A DNA stretch of 64,000 nt from Latrodectus hesperus (GCA_037975125.1 CM075862.1:13983125-14047124); one strand, 5' to 3'; positions 30,257 through 49,015 are shown, counted from the first letter of the stretch. The notes: generated from the sequence alone by a model not told the origin. A program made the numbers and translations.

Positions 30257-30693
30257 TTAATCGGATTCCGTCATAGTTTTTCAAAGAAATGATACTTGCG
30301 CTGATTTTTACTTTCGACTCAAGTATCCGCAATTTTTCAACACAATTTTTCAACAAAAATATGTATTTTTGCTCTCAATAAAACGTTTTTATTCTTCTCA
30401 TGAATGGAGTATTTTTATGGCAGTCCAAAAAATTTATTTGTTTCATTAAAATTCATCCACACCTCTCACGAAACAATTCATGCAAATTTATACAAATTTA
30501 CCAAATTTATCGGCTTATACAGACAGAAGGCGAACTGCACAATGTACCTGAACTTGAGCCAAATTGCTTGTGATTTAGACCACAGAAAAGTGGGGCTTTC
30601 AGGGTCTACAAAAATTATTATTCATCAATCGAAAGTTGTTGCTGCAACGGAATGCTCCCATGCGCACAGCCAAGAGTTGGTTTCTACTGGTTA

Positions 30694-30936
30694 GATGGCG
30701 GCAGCCTAGAGGAGTCTTCATGAGTTTAAAGCAAAGACCTAGCAGAAGACCCCCAATACTTGGTCTGCCACCCCAGAGGTATCATTTCACTTGGAGGACA
30801 TTGTGACTATGTCAGCTTTAAACGTGCTCCAACCACCTTTAGCGAACACGACGGACCTTCGGTTAAGCTATGATTCAAACCCACTACCTTCCGATAAAAA
30901 ATACGATGTCCTAACCAATCAGGCCACATCGGCCCC
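30694..30936 (-). mobile_element. SINE family H copy, minus strand
   Basis: Reverse complement begins GGGGCCGATGTGGCCTGATT (A-box-like TGGCCTGATTGG), with B-box-like GGGTTTGAATC, then GTCGTGTTCGCTAAAGG. Collinear with 4936-5180, including the distal GAAGACTCCTCTAGGCTGCC block. Confidence 0.75.
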
Positions 30937-31954
30937 ATCAATCGAAAATGATGTCGACTGATAGAGAGATTGCCAATTTTGCTGGAATAATATCATGGTG
31001 TTCAAGTTTCATGAAGGGGAACTAACTATATATGTGTATACGGATTAAAAGAAAAATACCGCAAAAGACGTCAGAAAAATATGAAAAGTAAAATTATTGA
31101 ATTTTATACTGTAAATTCGTACTTTAATTCATTATAAAGATCAGTAACAAAGTGTTAACCTTCAAGCATGTGTATAAGAAAAGGTTGTCTCATACGTCTG
31201 TTTATTATAATATCTGAGATTTTTTCACTTGATTTCAGGAAAGTCGACCATTTTTTTATAGATTTTTGGATCGCTAAAATAATTTCAATCATAATTGCAT
31301 TTATATCTATATAAATGCATGAAGGTTTTGAGAAAACATGCAATTTACTAACCAAATAAATTATTTCTCCCGATTAAAAAATTGAAGCATTTCAATTGAT
31401 ATCTATAATTATAAACTTAATTCATTATATTAATAGTTTAAAAATTATAGCGTTCAGCCAGCTAAAGAAATAAGTTGCTTGAAATGGAGCTTTAAAACAT
31501 AAATTGGATTATTTTAACTGGAGAAATGAATTTCTTAAAGCTCCTTACAACAATCAATCATTGTTTCTGCATCAAATTCTTTTCATGACTCATTAAGTTT
31601 TTCTCTGAGAAAGAATCATTCTGTACTTATTCATTAAACTTCAAAACCATTCTTTCAGAAGAATTAATTGAAATTCCCAAACAATTATGATATTTGATAA
31701 TAAATATTGGCAGTTAAGATGTATTATAAGTATTCTGTCAATTTCAGAGTAAGCAAACATCTGAAATATTTTACGAACATGATAGATTGTCTTTGAGTTA
31801 GAGGACCAATGATTGTTCACTGGATAATCATGAGAAACAATGACACTACCCAACTTTCTACTTGAGCTGACATTTCTAAAAAAATGTGAGTTTTGAATTA
31901 CTTTTCGTCATTTGAGGACAATAAAATTATAGATCATATTACTATCATCAAATA
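30937..31954. other. AT-rich spacer, no gene seen
   Basis: Nothing recognised. Confidence 0.4.
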
Positions 31955-32210
31955 GACCGACAGATGGTTGTGGGTTAGCGTTCCTGCCTCCCAAGCTTCT
32001 GTTCTCGGGTTTGAATCCGGATTCAGGTATGGGCGTTCATTTTTCTCTGTATGCTTCCATGTCCTTTCTTGTGAGATGATGAATGAATGTGCCTCACACT
32101 GTAAATAGGTTTGTGGTGATTTGACACAGGTGCTCACCGATTAAAGATAAATGAGTAGCAGTTTCTGGCACTATTGTGAAGAAGGTTTAGTGCCCACCCT
32201 TAGAAAAAAA
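31955..32210 (+). mobile_element. SINE family A copy, diverged
   Basis: Head with GGGTTAGCGTTCCTG and B-box-like GGGTTTGAATCC; body GATGATGAATGAATGTG, then AAATGAGTAGCAGTTTCTGG and a short poly-A. The A-box is altered (GATGGTTGTGGG), so this copy is old. Confidence 0.8.
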
Positions 32211-32544
32211 ACTATTTTCAAGTAGCTGTCCAAACGTTTCACATTTATTCATGTGGCTCCTGCTAGGTAATATGATGACGTCATGTAACACGGTTCAGAA
32301 GTTATCAATATTTTTATTAAAATATTTTTTATATAAGCATGTATCTAAACCAAATGGGGAAAAAAATTTTTGGTTATGTTTTTTTGGTGAAACAGGTCTT
32401 CATTTCACATATTCAACTTTAAAAATTTCCCGTTTTTTAGTACACCTAATTCAAGAATTACGTGGATGAATTTTCTTTGCTTTAATTTAACAATGTTCAA
32501 AAATAATAATTTTTTATTCATTATATTAAAAATTTTCACTAACG

Positions 32545-33845
32545 AAGTTAAAAATATTCTTCAACTGTTAGACGATCGCATTTTTCATCCTTTCATTTCA
32601 TGAATTTCAGCATCTCGACTGTTCCATAAATAAAAAATGAGCCGTTTGAAATCCTTTTTTGTATGTTTGATAAAGATTTTGACTAAACAGTGATTAAATA
32701 ATATAATGATAGTGAAATTGAATGTGAAGATACACATGATAAAGGCAAATGTTTTATTTATTTTTCAAAAAATAATCGCTTTCGTGAATCAAATGTTTTG
32801 CTTAAAAAAGTGTAAGGTAAAAAAAGTTGATACAAATAATTTGATAGAAAGTTAATGTAAATAATATGATAAAGGTAAATAATGATTATTATTTATTTTC
32901 CTAAAAATAATCACTTTCATCAATCAATGATTTTGCTTAAAAAAGTGAAAGGTAAAAAAAGTTGATGCAAATAATTTGATAGAAATTAATGTAAATAATA
33001 TGATAAAGGTAAATAATGATTTTTATTTATTTTCCTAAAAAATATCACTTTCATAAATCAATAAATTTTGCTTAAAAAAGTGAAAGGTAAATAAAAGTTG
33101 ATGCAAATAATTTGATAGAAAGTTAATGTAAATAATATGATAAGGTAAATAATGATTTTTATTTATTTTCCTAAAAATAATCATTTTCATCATTCAAAGA
33201 TTTTGCTTAAAAAAGTGTAAGGTAAAAAAGTTTATGTAATAATTTTTTAAAAAAAATGTTAAGTAAGTCAACGATATTAATGTCTTAACGTGTTAACATT
33301 AATGTCTTAACGTATAACGACATTAATGTCTTTTATTAACTGTCAGATGATCTCATTTCTTCCTGTCAATTAATCGAATATTGTATATAGCTTCACTATT
33401 TCATATATACCACGTGAGCATAAATAAAATATGTATTTAAGGAAATCCGTTTTTGTATGTTGAAGAATGTTCTTGTTCTTTAAACTAAATAATGAAGATG
33501 AAAAAGAATATAAAGTATGATTGATGAAAAAAATAATAATTTTCATCTATCTTTCTGAAAATTATGTCTATTAGCTATCAAAGAAAAAATTTTTGTTTAA
33601 AAAATAAAAATTGATGACTTTTATAAATTGCCTAACAATCGCACTTATTCCTCTCAATTCATCGTGAGTATAGTAACTTCTTACATACTAGAAGAGAATT
33701 AATAAAATACAAACCTTTTTGTGGAAATACCTTTCTGTATGTGTAAGAATGTTCTTGTACGTTAAACTATATAATATGAAAGTGAAAATGAATATAAAGT
33801 ATAATAGATGAAAAAAATTATGTTCATCCATCCTTGTGAAAGTAC
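32545..33845 (+). repeat. Nested tandem repeat: ~134-bp units inside a ~290-bp unit
   Basis: Inner units start at 32,738, 32,868, 33,002 and 33,139 (spacing 130, 134, 137), each GATAAAGGTAAAT..TTTTGCTTAAAAAAGTG..AAGTTGATGCAAATAATTTG, giving about 3.8 copies. An outer unit (CAATCGCATTTATTCCTCTC-like start, later TTTTTGTATG, AAGAATGTTCTTG, TTAAACTA, GAATATAAAGTATGATTGATG) starts near 32,572, 33,345 and 33,636. The 291-bp step between the last two and 773 bp between the first two fits amplification of the inner unit within the first outer unit. Confidence 0.8.
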
Positions 33846-33884
33846 GGTACGTCACCATTACCATAATGAAATTTTTCTTAAAAA

Positions 33885-34268
<384 letters not shown>

Positions 34269-34439
34269 TATGTATATATATACGTATGTGTGCATATATA
34301 AATAAAAATATTTTAATTAAAAAAATTTAAAAAATAAATAATATAATATACCTTATGGCAGTATAAATACTTTAATTTATTGACATCGAAATGAAATTTA
34401 AGTCCACTCACAAGTTAAAAATTAAGAAACAGCTTGAAA

Positions 34440-34635
34440 TGGAAAATTATACAAAACTGGAAATGAAAGCCCGGAACGATTTCTCATCAGAGGGCGCTGG
34501 TGAGGTTTTCAGTGAAGCCGCGAAACTCTTAAGGCTAATTTAATCCGTAATAATATTCCAGGGAAATTTCGTGATTTCAATTGTTCATCAGAGACATTCA
34601 GGCGAAATTTAAGATGCAAGAAACCACGCCGATGG
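34440..34635 (+). promoter_or_regulatory. Complex segment with CTCF-like core
   Basis: A less AT-rich patch between SINEs and repeats. CAGAGGGCGCTG at 34,488-34,499 matches the AGRKGGCRSY part of the CTCF consensus and is identical to the 12-mer at 17,213-17,224 in the same orientation. No repeat match was seen elsewhere in the window. Insulator function is inferred only. Confidence 0.25.
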
Positions 34636-36147
<1,512 letters not shown>

Positions 36148-36152
36148 GTATA

Positions 36153-36154
<2 letters not shown>

Positions 36155-36233
<79 letters not shown>
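36155..36233. repeat. (AT)n microsatellite 9
   Basis: About 79 bp immediately right of the mariner-like terminus. Confidence 0.97.
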
Positions 36234-36236
<3 letters not shown>

Positions 36237-36339
36237 TTTTTTGAAGAATATGTTAGAATTAGAGAGTTTTAGTTTTTGTATATTGTTCAAAACTTGTAAT
36301 GTTACACCTAATATTTAAGATATTTATATATCTGACTGA

Positions 36340-36616
36340 AGCCCTGTGAATTAGTGAATTAGTAGTATTGCTTTCAGCTCCCAATGCACACAGGTCTGAG
36401 GTTCGATCCCTGGGCAGGGAGCTTGACTCGGCTTTTCATCAATTCTGTGGGTCAGTAAACTGAGTACCAAGCATGCTTGGGGATTAACCACTGGGGTTTT
36501 GTTTTAGGCTCACCACCTATAACCGGGACATATGCTTTGCACCCCAGGGACCTCTGTCAGGAACTATCTGTACTATAAAACTTGGGTGCCATATGAGCAG
36601 TCGTGTCAAAGGTTTG

Positions 36617-36617
<1 letters not shown>
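36340..36617 (+). mobile_element. SINE family B copy, tail joined to (AT)n
   Basis: B-box-like GAGGTTCGATCCCTGGGC; body with ACTGAGTACCAAGCATGCTT, TTTTAGGCTCACCACC and GCACCCCAGGGACC. The 3' end GTCGTGTCAAAGGTTTGAT passes directly into a 210-bp (AT)n array. Confidence 0.88.
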
Positions 36618-38429
<1,812 letters not shown>

Positions 38430-38770
38430 CGCAGATGAGCCAATATTGCCAGTGTCGCATCAATTCTTGCCTTCCATCAATCGAACGTTATAAGACAAAT
38501 GCCGAGTGTGTGCTTCTGATGGAGAAGCATCATCTGAAAAACAAGAAGGGAGCCTGCATGCTTTTAGTAAGGAGAGGAGAGACAAAAGAGCTGGAAACAA
38601 AATGCACCGTCGGGGGACAGCGGAGAGGGTGTCCCTCGGAGATTCATTCCTCCTGATTCAGACATTTCGTTCTCCGTCATCACGTTTCTGGTGGGTTCTT
38701 CGTCGTGACGAGCACCCTCCCACACCCCTCCTGCCACCATTCATCTTGGGCTGTTCTTTTGATGAATACA
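38430..38770 (+). other. GC-richer complex segment paired with 24.54-24.76 kb
   Basis: Near 50% G+C over about 340 bp in AT-rich surroundings. The part from 38,555 is collinear with 24,540-24,760 (see there). Frames of 73 and 100 codons overlap here in different phases but neither resembles a known family nor matches a frame in the partner. Candidate conserved non-coding or exon-like duplicate. Confidence 0.5.
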
Positions 38771-39257
38771 TTAATGAAAATGTTGGATGCAAATGGAAAA
38801 ATGCATAGCATATTCTATACGAAAACAGTCATAACTGTTCCTTTCACGAAAGAGATATTGTTGATCGTAGAGTGGCACATTCAGAAGAAAAAGAACCCAA
38901 ATAATTTAGAACAAAACATACTTACATTTTTTTTTCAGAATATTTTATATTTATTAAACAACAATGTGAAAAAAGTATGCAGATTTCTCAGCAGATTTTA
39001 TTAGAAAAATAATATTTGATTGTTTACACTAAGAATAAATATTGCTGGTTTGTTACTGATGTATGTTCTACATATAAAATAGGGCAATCTAGAGAAGTAG
39101 ATTTACAATAAATATTCACACGTTGCGTTTAGAGAATGCAGTACAAAACACTAGGAGAAATCAAACAATACTAGACAAATCTATTACCATCTGCTTCAGG
39201 TAATCATTACAGAGACAACCCAACTGTCCAATCCAATACACTACAATAAATTAAAAG

Positions 39258-39552
39258 CTGACCGATGGCTGAGTGGTTAGCGTTCCTGACTCCTGAGCTG
39301 TGGGTCCTGGGTTCGAATCCCGGTTCGGGCATGGATGTTACTATCTCTCTGTGTTTCTCTGTCCTTTCTTCTGTGATGTTGTATGAATGTGGCCCGCCCT
39401 ATAAACGGGTTTGTGGTGGTATGGCGCGGGTAACGCTACTCGCCTCCGTGACTTGGTTCACAGGTGCCCGCTGGGTAACGATAAATGAGTAGCAGTTTCT
39501 GGCCTTGTTGTGGCATAGGGTTAGTCACCCAAGTGTGTGCCCGCCATTGGAA
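39258..39552 (+). mobile_element. SINE family A, best preserved copy
   Basis: The least decayed family A copy: A-box TGGCTGAGTGG (39,266-39,276), B-box GGGTTCGAATCCC (39,309-39,321), body CTCTCTGTGTTTCTCTGTCC, CGGGTTTGTGGTGGTATGGC, AAATGAGTAGCAGTTTCTGG and a short A-run. Its CpG-containing head suggests relatively recent insertion. Confidence 0.93.
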
Positions 39553-39574
39553 AAAAATTAATTAAAATTAAACT

Positions 39575-39745
39575 CAGTGACATAACAACCCAAATGGGAG
39601 CCAAGACTCACAGTGCCCTTATCTGTTTGCATGACCTACGGCCCTGGGATGCTGAGCATATGCCCCAGTTAGGGGATCAGCCTGACGCGAAACCTCTAAT
39701 GTTTAGTTCTCAAGCATGCTTGTACTCAGCCATTACAGTAATACT
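39575..39745 (-). mobile_element. SINE family B fragment, minus strand
   Basis: Minus-strand family B body (plus text TATGCCCCAGTTAGGGGATC, CTGACGCGAAACCTC, TCAAGCATGCTTG). The head is missing. Confidence 0.8.
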
Positions 39746-41545
39746 TAGAAAATTACACGAGTCACAGATAATCGCTTAAATCGATCAAACAGATTTCTGA
39801 TGATTATCCAGTAAATGTCTTTCGCAAATGAAAACAGACGATTAATGAATCTGAAACATCTGAATCAGCTGTACATATTTATCTTAGTTGTATTATAAGA
39901 AATACTGACAAAATTTGTGTTCTTAATATGGGGGCTTGTATCTCGTCTCTTTTACATAAGTCACTAATTTCTTATAAAAGCTAATGTATTTTTGTACATG
40001 TTATAAAGCGTAAGGATTTAAACTTCCTGTCAAGTTTCTTAGGAGTCATTGTGCTAAAAAGATATTACTATTACATAAGATCTGAACTGCTATAGATTCC
40101 TCCTACAGGAAGAATCCATAACAATATGATCTTGTGTGACAACACACAAGTCACCTTTATAGAGTGTCACTTATTCTTTCAAACTAATATATTTGTTAAT
40201 GTAACGTATGATATATTGGTGAGAATGCATATAAACTTCGTGTCATGTTACTTTTTAGTCATTTGTCTTAAAAGATATTTTTTATTACATTGTTATTGAC
40301 TCTTCTTATATTGGCTCTTCTTTATTGACTCTTCTTATATTGGATATAATTTTCTGGTGTATGAGGTTAATAAAGCAATCATCCATTCTACAAATTGGAC
40401 ATAAGGATGTGCCAATTCACAATCGTGAGTAAAATTTCGTTGGAATGCGTTTTATCGTTACTTTTATATTAAAAGTACTGAATGTTATAGTTACATATAT
40501 ATCTGTTTATATAGGTAAGGTGCGCCAAGATTATTTGGAAATATAGAATAATGTATCTTAATCCTTTTCTATTGCATTATTTGGCGTTTAAAATGAAGGG
40601 ATGTTTCAGACGTGCTTATTTTGTAACTGCCAAGAAAATCCAAGACACACCTGTTTCAGAATTTCCGAGCTTTCATGATATGAAGACATAAGACTTTTAT
40701 TAGATGAAAACTATTGTTTTCATCTAATATTTTCATTTGATTTAAAATCTCCTGTTTGTAAGAACAGCAAGGAATAAAGATTTTTTTTCCTAATTTATGT
40801 CCACCTTTTTTCTTTTATTTTATGTCTACATCTCCTCTGTCTATGTTCTCTGTATTCGAAATGGGAGAAAAAAAAGGAATAAAAAATAGCATTGGTGCCA
40901 GCAAAAGACTATCATCAACCACCACAACTAAAGGCTTCTACAGTCAGTTGAGAAGGATATGCCTATGCTTGTTGACCTTCGGTACATGCCAAACGATTCC
41001 CTCCTCGGTTCGCAATCATTCTGCACAACCGCTTGCATAACTTCATTCACTGAAGCTTCAGAGCAGTGCTGCTCCAAGCAACTAAACCTTTTTAATACTC
41101 TATGTGGTCAGAAAAGAATTTCCGATGACAACTTTCCTATGTGTTTTTAACTTACCTAAGTGAGAACACAATTTATCCAGGAATTTGCAAACCTTTAACT
41201 GGGATGTCGTATCAATAAAAATTTTAAATTTGCTAGTAAAATTTAAATTAATAAAGTTTAAAATTTGCACAATAAGTAAAAATAATAATTTTTAAGATAT
41301 ATAGCGCAATTTTTATTATAATTTTAAAATCTTGATTATTTGTAAGTAAATTACAAATTTACAATTTGAGCAAATTTCTTTATATTAATTTAGATTAATT
41401 TTAAGTAAATTAATTTTTTAACAGTTTGTTTATCTTAGAAATATATGGCGTCTATATTTACAATCGAACATTTTAAAATAGCTAGATAAGATCCTTCTAT
41501 CACTAATGTAAAATATAATCTCTAAAAGATTGAAACAAAACCTAT
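39746..41545. other. Spacer, no gene assigned
   Basis: A direct repeat TATTGACTCTTCTTATATTG occurs twice at about 40,297-40,343. Around 40,900-41,130 the sequence is less AT-rich, with overlapping frames of 63-72 codons that I do not recognise. Confidence 0.35.
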
Positions 41546-41816
41546 GGCCCAAAAGCCGTATGTGAGCCAAGGCCCACACACAGTGCCCATATCAGTTTTC
41601 CTGACCCAGGGCCTAGGGTGCGAAGCATGTATCCCGGTTAGGTGATCAGCCTAACGCGAAACTCCTAGTGTTTAATTCCCACAAGCATGCTTGGTCCTCA
41701 GTTATATTAACTCTTTGAAGAGATGAAGTGCTGAGTCGACCTTTGCCCAATCCGAGGATCGAACCTCGGACCAATGCGTTGGGAGAATGAAGAGCTACCA
41801 CTGAGCCACCGAACGT
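41546..41816 (-). mobile_element. SINE family B copy, minus strand
   Basis: Near full length on the minus strand: head CGGTGGCTCAGTGGTAGCTC (A-box), B-box GAGGTTCGATCCTCGG, body hallmark CCAAGCATGCTTG, GTTAGGCTGATCACC. Confidence 0.9.
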
Positions 41817-42901
<1,085 letters not shown>

Positions 42902-42929
42902 AATATAAATTAATTCCTTCTCTTCTTCT

Positions 42930-43300
42930 TAAAATTGTATGTCATTGGGCACCTCTGCTTTTATTAGCATTTTGTACCATTAACTCCAAACCCAATGTTT
43001 CCTAGTTCCAGTTGCTCGGGTCACCCACTTTACTAATAAAGTCCGATAACCCTTTAATGGAGTCTAGGTGTAACTCTCTAGTATGGATGAAGCCTAAAGA
43101 AGTTAAATTAGGGAGGGCAAGAGCCTCACATTCGTAAATGACATGCTCTGCCGTTTCCTCTTGCATATGACATTTCCAGCAGATAAGGTCTTGCTGAAAT
43201 AGTCCCATCTGGTCAGAAAGTCAGTCATGCTAGGAATAACTTCCTGACTTTAACCAGAAGAAGATGGTTTAGAGGTCATTTCTACCTCAAATTTAATTCC
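42930..43300 (-). pseudogene. LINE 3' end, RNase H-region tail (decayed)
   Basis: On the minus strand 43,208-43,002 encodes MGLFQQDLICWKCHMQEETA, continuing EHVIYECEALALPNL and ending with GDPSNWN at a TAG. The Cys-x2-Cys-x-E-E-TAEHVIYEC pattern is the zinc-knuckle-like tail that follows RNase H in I/R1/Jockey-clade LINE ORF2. It is a different family from the one at 29.3 kb. Upstream sequence to 43,300 seems to continue in another frame. No RT core is present, so it is a 5'-truncated or decayed copy. Confidence 0.8.
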
Positions 43301-43660
43301 TTAGTAAGTACTTTTTCTGTTGTTATATTTATTTATAAATTATATTACACTTGCAGTATTAAAATAGTAATGATGATTTGTTAAAATTATATATTATGAG
43401 TATTTTAAAAACATTTTCTCCCTAAGCAGATGCTCACTTCTTTTGTAAGCTTTACATTCTAAAAGTTACTGAAAGCCTAGCATTATTCTGAGGAATTTTC
43501 TCTTTCTCTCTCTCTAACACTCTAGTTAAAAGATTAAACAAATTAAAATAAATTTTTCATATATAGTTTGTGATACATTTATTTAAAACTTTTAAATTTT
43601 ACTGTATAAAAAATAATGCATTTATATATATTTTGAAATTTCTTAAAAATTTAATTTGTG

Positions 43661-43917
43661 GCAGTAAAGCCCAAATGTTTGCCAAGGATTGCAGTGCCCA
43701 TATCTGATTTCCTGACCGAAAGCCCCTTCGTGCGAAGCATATGTCCACGTTAGGGGGTCATCCTGACTTGAAACACCCAGTGCCAAGTTTGAAAACATGC
43801 TTTGTACTTCTATTTATTGACACACTGTAAGGAAGAAAGACTGAGTTGACCTTGCCCAGCTCGAGGTTCGAACCTCGGACGTATACTTTGAGAGTACTAC
43901 CACTAAACCACCGGGTT
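43661..43917 (-). mobile_element. SINE family B copy, minus strand, diverged
   Basis: Reverse complement begins ACCCGGTGGTTTAGTGGTAG (A-box) with B-box GAGGTTCGAACCTCG and a worn family B body; the AAGCATGCTTG hallmark is partly lost. Confidence 0.85.
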
Positions 43918-44040
43918 CTATTTAAGGTCTCTTAATCCAGTAAGTGCGTCTACTTTATTACTAAATATTTAGATGCATTAGAGTGATTTTCACCCTGGCA
44001 GTAGTCTTGGGTCTAATATACATGTATACATATATACATA

Positions 44041-44060
44041 TACATACATACAAATATTTA

Positions 44061-44136
<76 letters not shown>

Positions 44137-44150
44137 TTTGTATGTATGTA
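44041..44150. repeat. (AT)n microsatellite 12 inside a 22-bp inverted repeat
   Basis: TACATACATACAAATATTTA at 44,041 and its complement TAAATATTTGTATGTATGTA near 44,131-44,150 flank an AT tract (44,065-44,132). The whole 110-bp block is self-complementary and could extrude as a hairpin or cruciform. Confidence 0.9.

Positions 44151-46125
<1,975 letters not shown>

Positions 46126-46171
<46 letters not shown>
46126..46171. repeat. (AT)n microsatellite 14
   Basis: About 46 bp continuing from the SINE B 3' end. Confidence 0.95.
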
Positions 46172-46174
<3 letters not shown>

Positions 46175-46872
46175 GTGTTTAATTTTCATAGCTGACCATT
46201 TTCTCCTGCCGTAAACATGGTCCATATGCTTTTTCATAATCTTGTTTAGAAAAATTTTACCTTATTCTTGTCAATGATTTTTCCCATTTTGTCTGTCTTT
46301 AATATTGTTCATCAAATATTATCTCATATTATTTATTTTGGCACATTTCTCTTTAGCTGTTGCGTAGGACATTCATGTGCTGTATTTCAACCTACATAGT
46401 ACATTTACTGCTTTATTTTGCTTTTATTGTTTTTTATTTTATGTATGTTATTTTTATTATATATTTAATTAAATGAAGTATTGTATCAAAGATTTCAAAT
46501 CTTTTTCATTCATATATCTGTTAGAAAATTATAAGTCTTACTTAAATTTTCTTATGAAACTAAAACATGTTGATTTACTTTTTTTTCTAAATACTTTTCC
46601 TAAACATATTTTTTACCAAATCAATCAGGTTTGGGAGTAAAATCTTAGGATTTTTGACCATGATAGCTTCTTTTATGAATGAATGATGATAATGATGTTG
46701 GATGATGATGAATGATATACAAATGAATGAATGATATACAAACTGACAATTATTTGCATAAAATAACCACTTAATTTTTTTCATGGAATTCATGTTTGTT
46801 CTATGAGTTTATCCCTCCTTAAGACCTTGTTTCTTCCCTTCTGAAACAAATTTTCTGTTAATTTTTAACATA
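46172..46872. other. AT-rich spacer, no gene seen
   Basis: Only a simple GAATGATGATGAATGATATAC-like local repeat (about 46,675-46,740) is evident. Confidence 0.4.
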
Positions 46873-47045
46873 TGAGATGACGCGCTGCGCTCTTGCCTTC
46901 GGTTCAACAGTTCGTGGGTTCGAATCCCATCTTGGGCATGGATGTTTGTAGTGGTTCGGAATCCACTTTAAGCCGTAGGTCCCGGTCTAATTAGCCCTCG
47001 TGTGCAAAAAATGACCGTTGAGCGACAAACAAACAAACAATGACC
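46873..47045 (+). mobile_element. SINE family C, dispersed copy (parent of the 28-kb array)
   Basis: Clear B-box GTGGGTTCGAATCCCATC (about 46,914-46,931), then GGCATGGATGTTTGTAGTGG, GTCCCGGTCTAATTAGCCC, GTGTGCAAAAAATGACC and GCGACAAACAAACAAACA. The order matches each ~210-bp monomer at 28.2-29.9 kb. The A-box is poor. Confidence 0.8.
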
Positions 47046-47157
47046 CGCTATCTAGATAAAGTATCTTGTTCAACTCTCTAAAATTAATTAAATTATAATA
47101 AAATGTTACTAAAGCTGTGGTCGATAACAATTGACACTATTTTCCCAGAAACTCGAC

Positions 47158-47376
<219 letters not shown>

Positions 47377-47379
<3 letters not shown>

Positions 47380-49015
47380 TACTGGACAATTGGTAAGGAC
47401 GGATAACACTATCATCCATGGCAACCACAAAATGAAAGGAAGCAAAATGTGGAAAATTAGAATAAGTGCGGCATATAGTAAGAAGAAGTATGCGTATGCA
47501 AATTTTTTTCCACGTCTGTTCATCACGTGATAGCGTTCATAAGAGCTTTAAAGGTTTTGACGCGTGTGGACAGTTGTTGTTTCAAGTCAAACTTTTACAG
47601 GAAAGATTTACTAGACGAACTTGAAATTTTCGGCATGTCTTTCCGACATCACTTAGATGATTTTATGCGTGGCCAAATTATTGGAAAGATCGAAGAAGGG
47701 CGAAAAATAACAGATGTTGCCAGGGAGTTTGACATCGCTCACAGTGTTGTTTCATGGCTGTGGAAATCATTTAAAACTACTGGAATGTGTAGTAGGCGGC
47801 ACGGGGGAGGTCGTGTTAGAAGTACGACGCCTGCAGAAGACAGATATATCGTCCTATCAGCAAAAAGGACAGCTCAGCGTCACAGCTCAGCAGGTGGCAA
47901 ATCAGTATCTTGCTGCCTCAGGAAAGCAGATCTCCAGAAAACTATTGCCAGACGTTTGAGGGGAGGAGGACTATACGCCCGCAGACTTGTTGTGTGTGTC
48001 CCATTGACCAGACAGCACCGTACTGCCCGTTTGCAATGGTGTCGTGAGCATTGCAGTTGGACTGAACAGGACTGGGCACGCGTACTATTCTCAGATGAGA
48101 GTAGGTTCAGTCTGTCATCGGATTGTAGATGCCAACTGATCTGGCGCGAGAGTGGCACTGCTTATCGTCCAGAAAATATCCAGGATTGGGACCGATATCC
48201 GACATGCAGTGTCATGGTGTGGGCCGGCATCATGATCAATGGCCGCACGCCCCTACATGTGGTTGCGAATGGGACTATGACGGGCCAACGATACATTAAT
48301 CAGGTTCTACTTCCTCATGTTCGGCTTTTCCATGGTGCTGTCGGTGATAAATTTGTTTTTATGGACGACAACGCAACATGTCATCGAACACTCGCTGTTC
48401 AGGATTGCCTAGGCAGCGAGGGTATTCAACCCCTCATATAGCCATCACGTTCTCCAGATGTAAACCCCATTGAAAATGTGTGGGATGCTTTGGGGAGGCA
48501 AGTTACTGGTCGAAACTATCCTCCGACAAACAAGAACACCCTCATCCGTGCACTCCAGAGGAATGGGATAAATTGCCTTAACAGCTGCTGGATAATGTTT
48601 TGCAAAGTATAATACGACATGTGGAATGTTGCATCACACTCCATGGTGGACATATCCAGTACTGATACCTTTCTTCAAGGTGCCTGCTGACTTTTAGATG
48701 CATTGTTCCATTTTTCCGTTTGCAGCATCAAATGAACATTTTTTCTTTCAGATGTTTCACAGCTTTTGTACTTTTCAGAACAATAAATATTCTTTATTCT
48801 AATGTCTGAACAGTGTGGCAACTATATTTTATCCTACTGGGCCTCATGCCTCGCTTAATGTTGTGCTACATTGCAATTTGTGATCCGTCCTTAGCAATTA
48901 ATTGTCCAGCAGTGTATTTCCCGCACTTATTCTAATTTTCCACATTTTGCTTCCTTTCATTTTGTGGTTGCCATTTATGATAGTGTTATCCGTCCTCAGC
49001 AATTGTCCAGCAGTG
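47377..49015 (+). mobile_element. Tc1-like DNA transposon with 95-bp terminal inverted repeats
   Basis: Left terminus 47,377-47,471 and right terminus 48,921-49,015 are inverted repeats of 95 bp with five mismatches by my alignment, starting CACTACTGGACAATTGG on the left and CACTGCTGGACAATTGC on the complement of the right. TA follows the right end (49,016). On the left the TA seems separated from the terminus by a grown (CA)n. A second copy of the terminal sequence, ATCCGTCCTTAGCAATTAAT and onward, lies inside at 48,883-48,917 just before the right repeat. Confidence 0.92.
47635..48665 (+). pseudogene. Tc1-like (DD34E) transposase, nearly intact pseudogene
   Basis: Tc1/mariner transposase. 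From ATG 47,635 (MSFRHHLDDFMRG) it opens with a paired-like HTH domain (GRKITDVAREFDIAHSVVSW, then RRHGGGR), then a second HTH region and the DDE core. All three acidic residues are present: Asp154 (FSDESRF), Asp245 (MDDNATCH) and Glu280 (NPIENVW), with 34 residues between the last two. The frame is open for about 268 codons, then TAG at 48,439-48,441 replaces a residue before SRSPDVNP. A frameshift near 48,555 and a TAA at 48,579-48,581 follow, and the restored reading ends CCITLHGGHIQY at TGA 48,663-48,665. Length is close to the family's usual 340 residues. Dead by the C-terminal lesions but much younger than the copy at 25.5 kb. Confidence 0.93.

Noticed and set aside
39265..39492. 75-codon frame inside SINE A, and similar frames in other SINEs
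   Set aside because: It overlaps the tRNA head and SINE body shared by non-coding copies; not a protein gene.
47880..48158. 92-codon minus-strand frame inside the Tc1-like transposase
   Set aside because: It is the antisense shadow of the transposase coding region.
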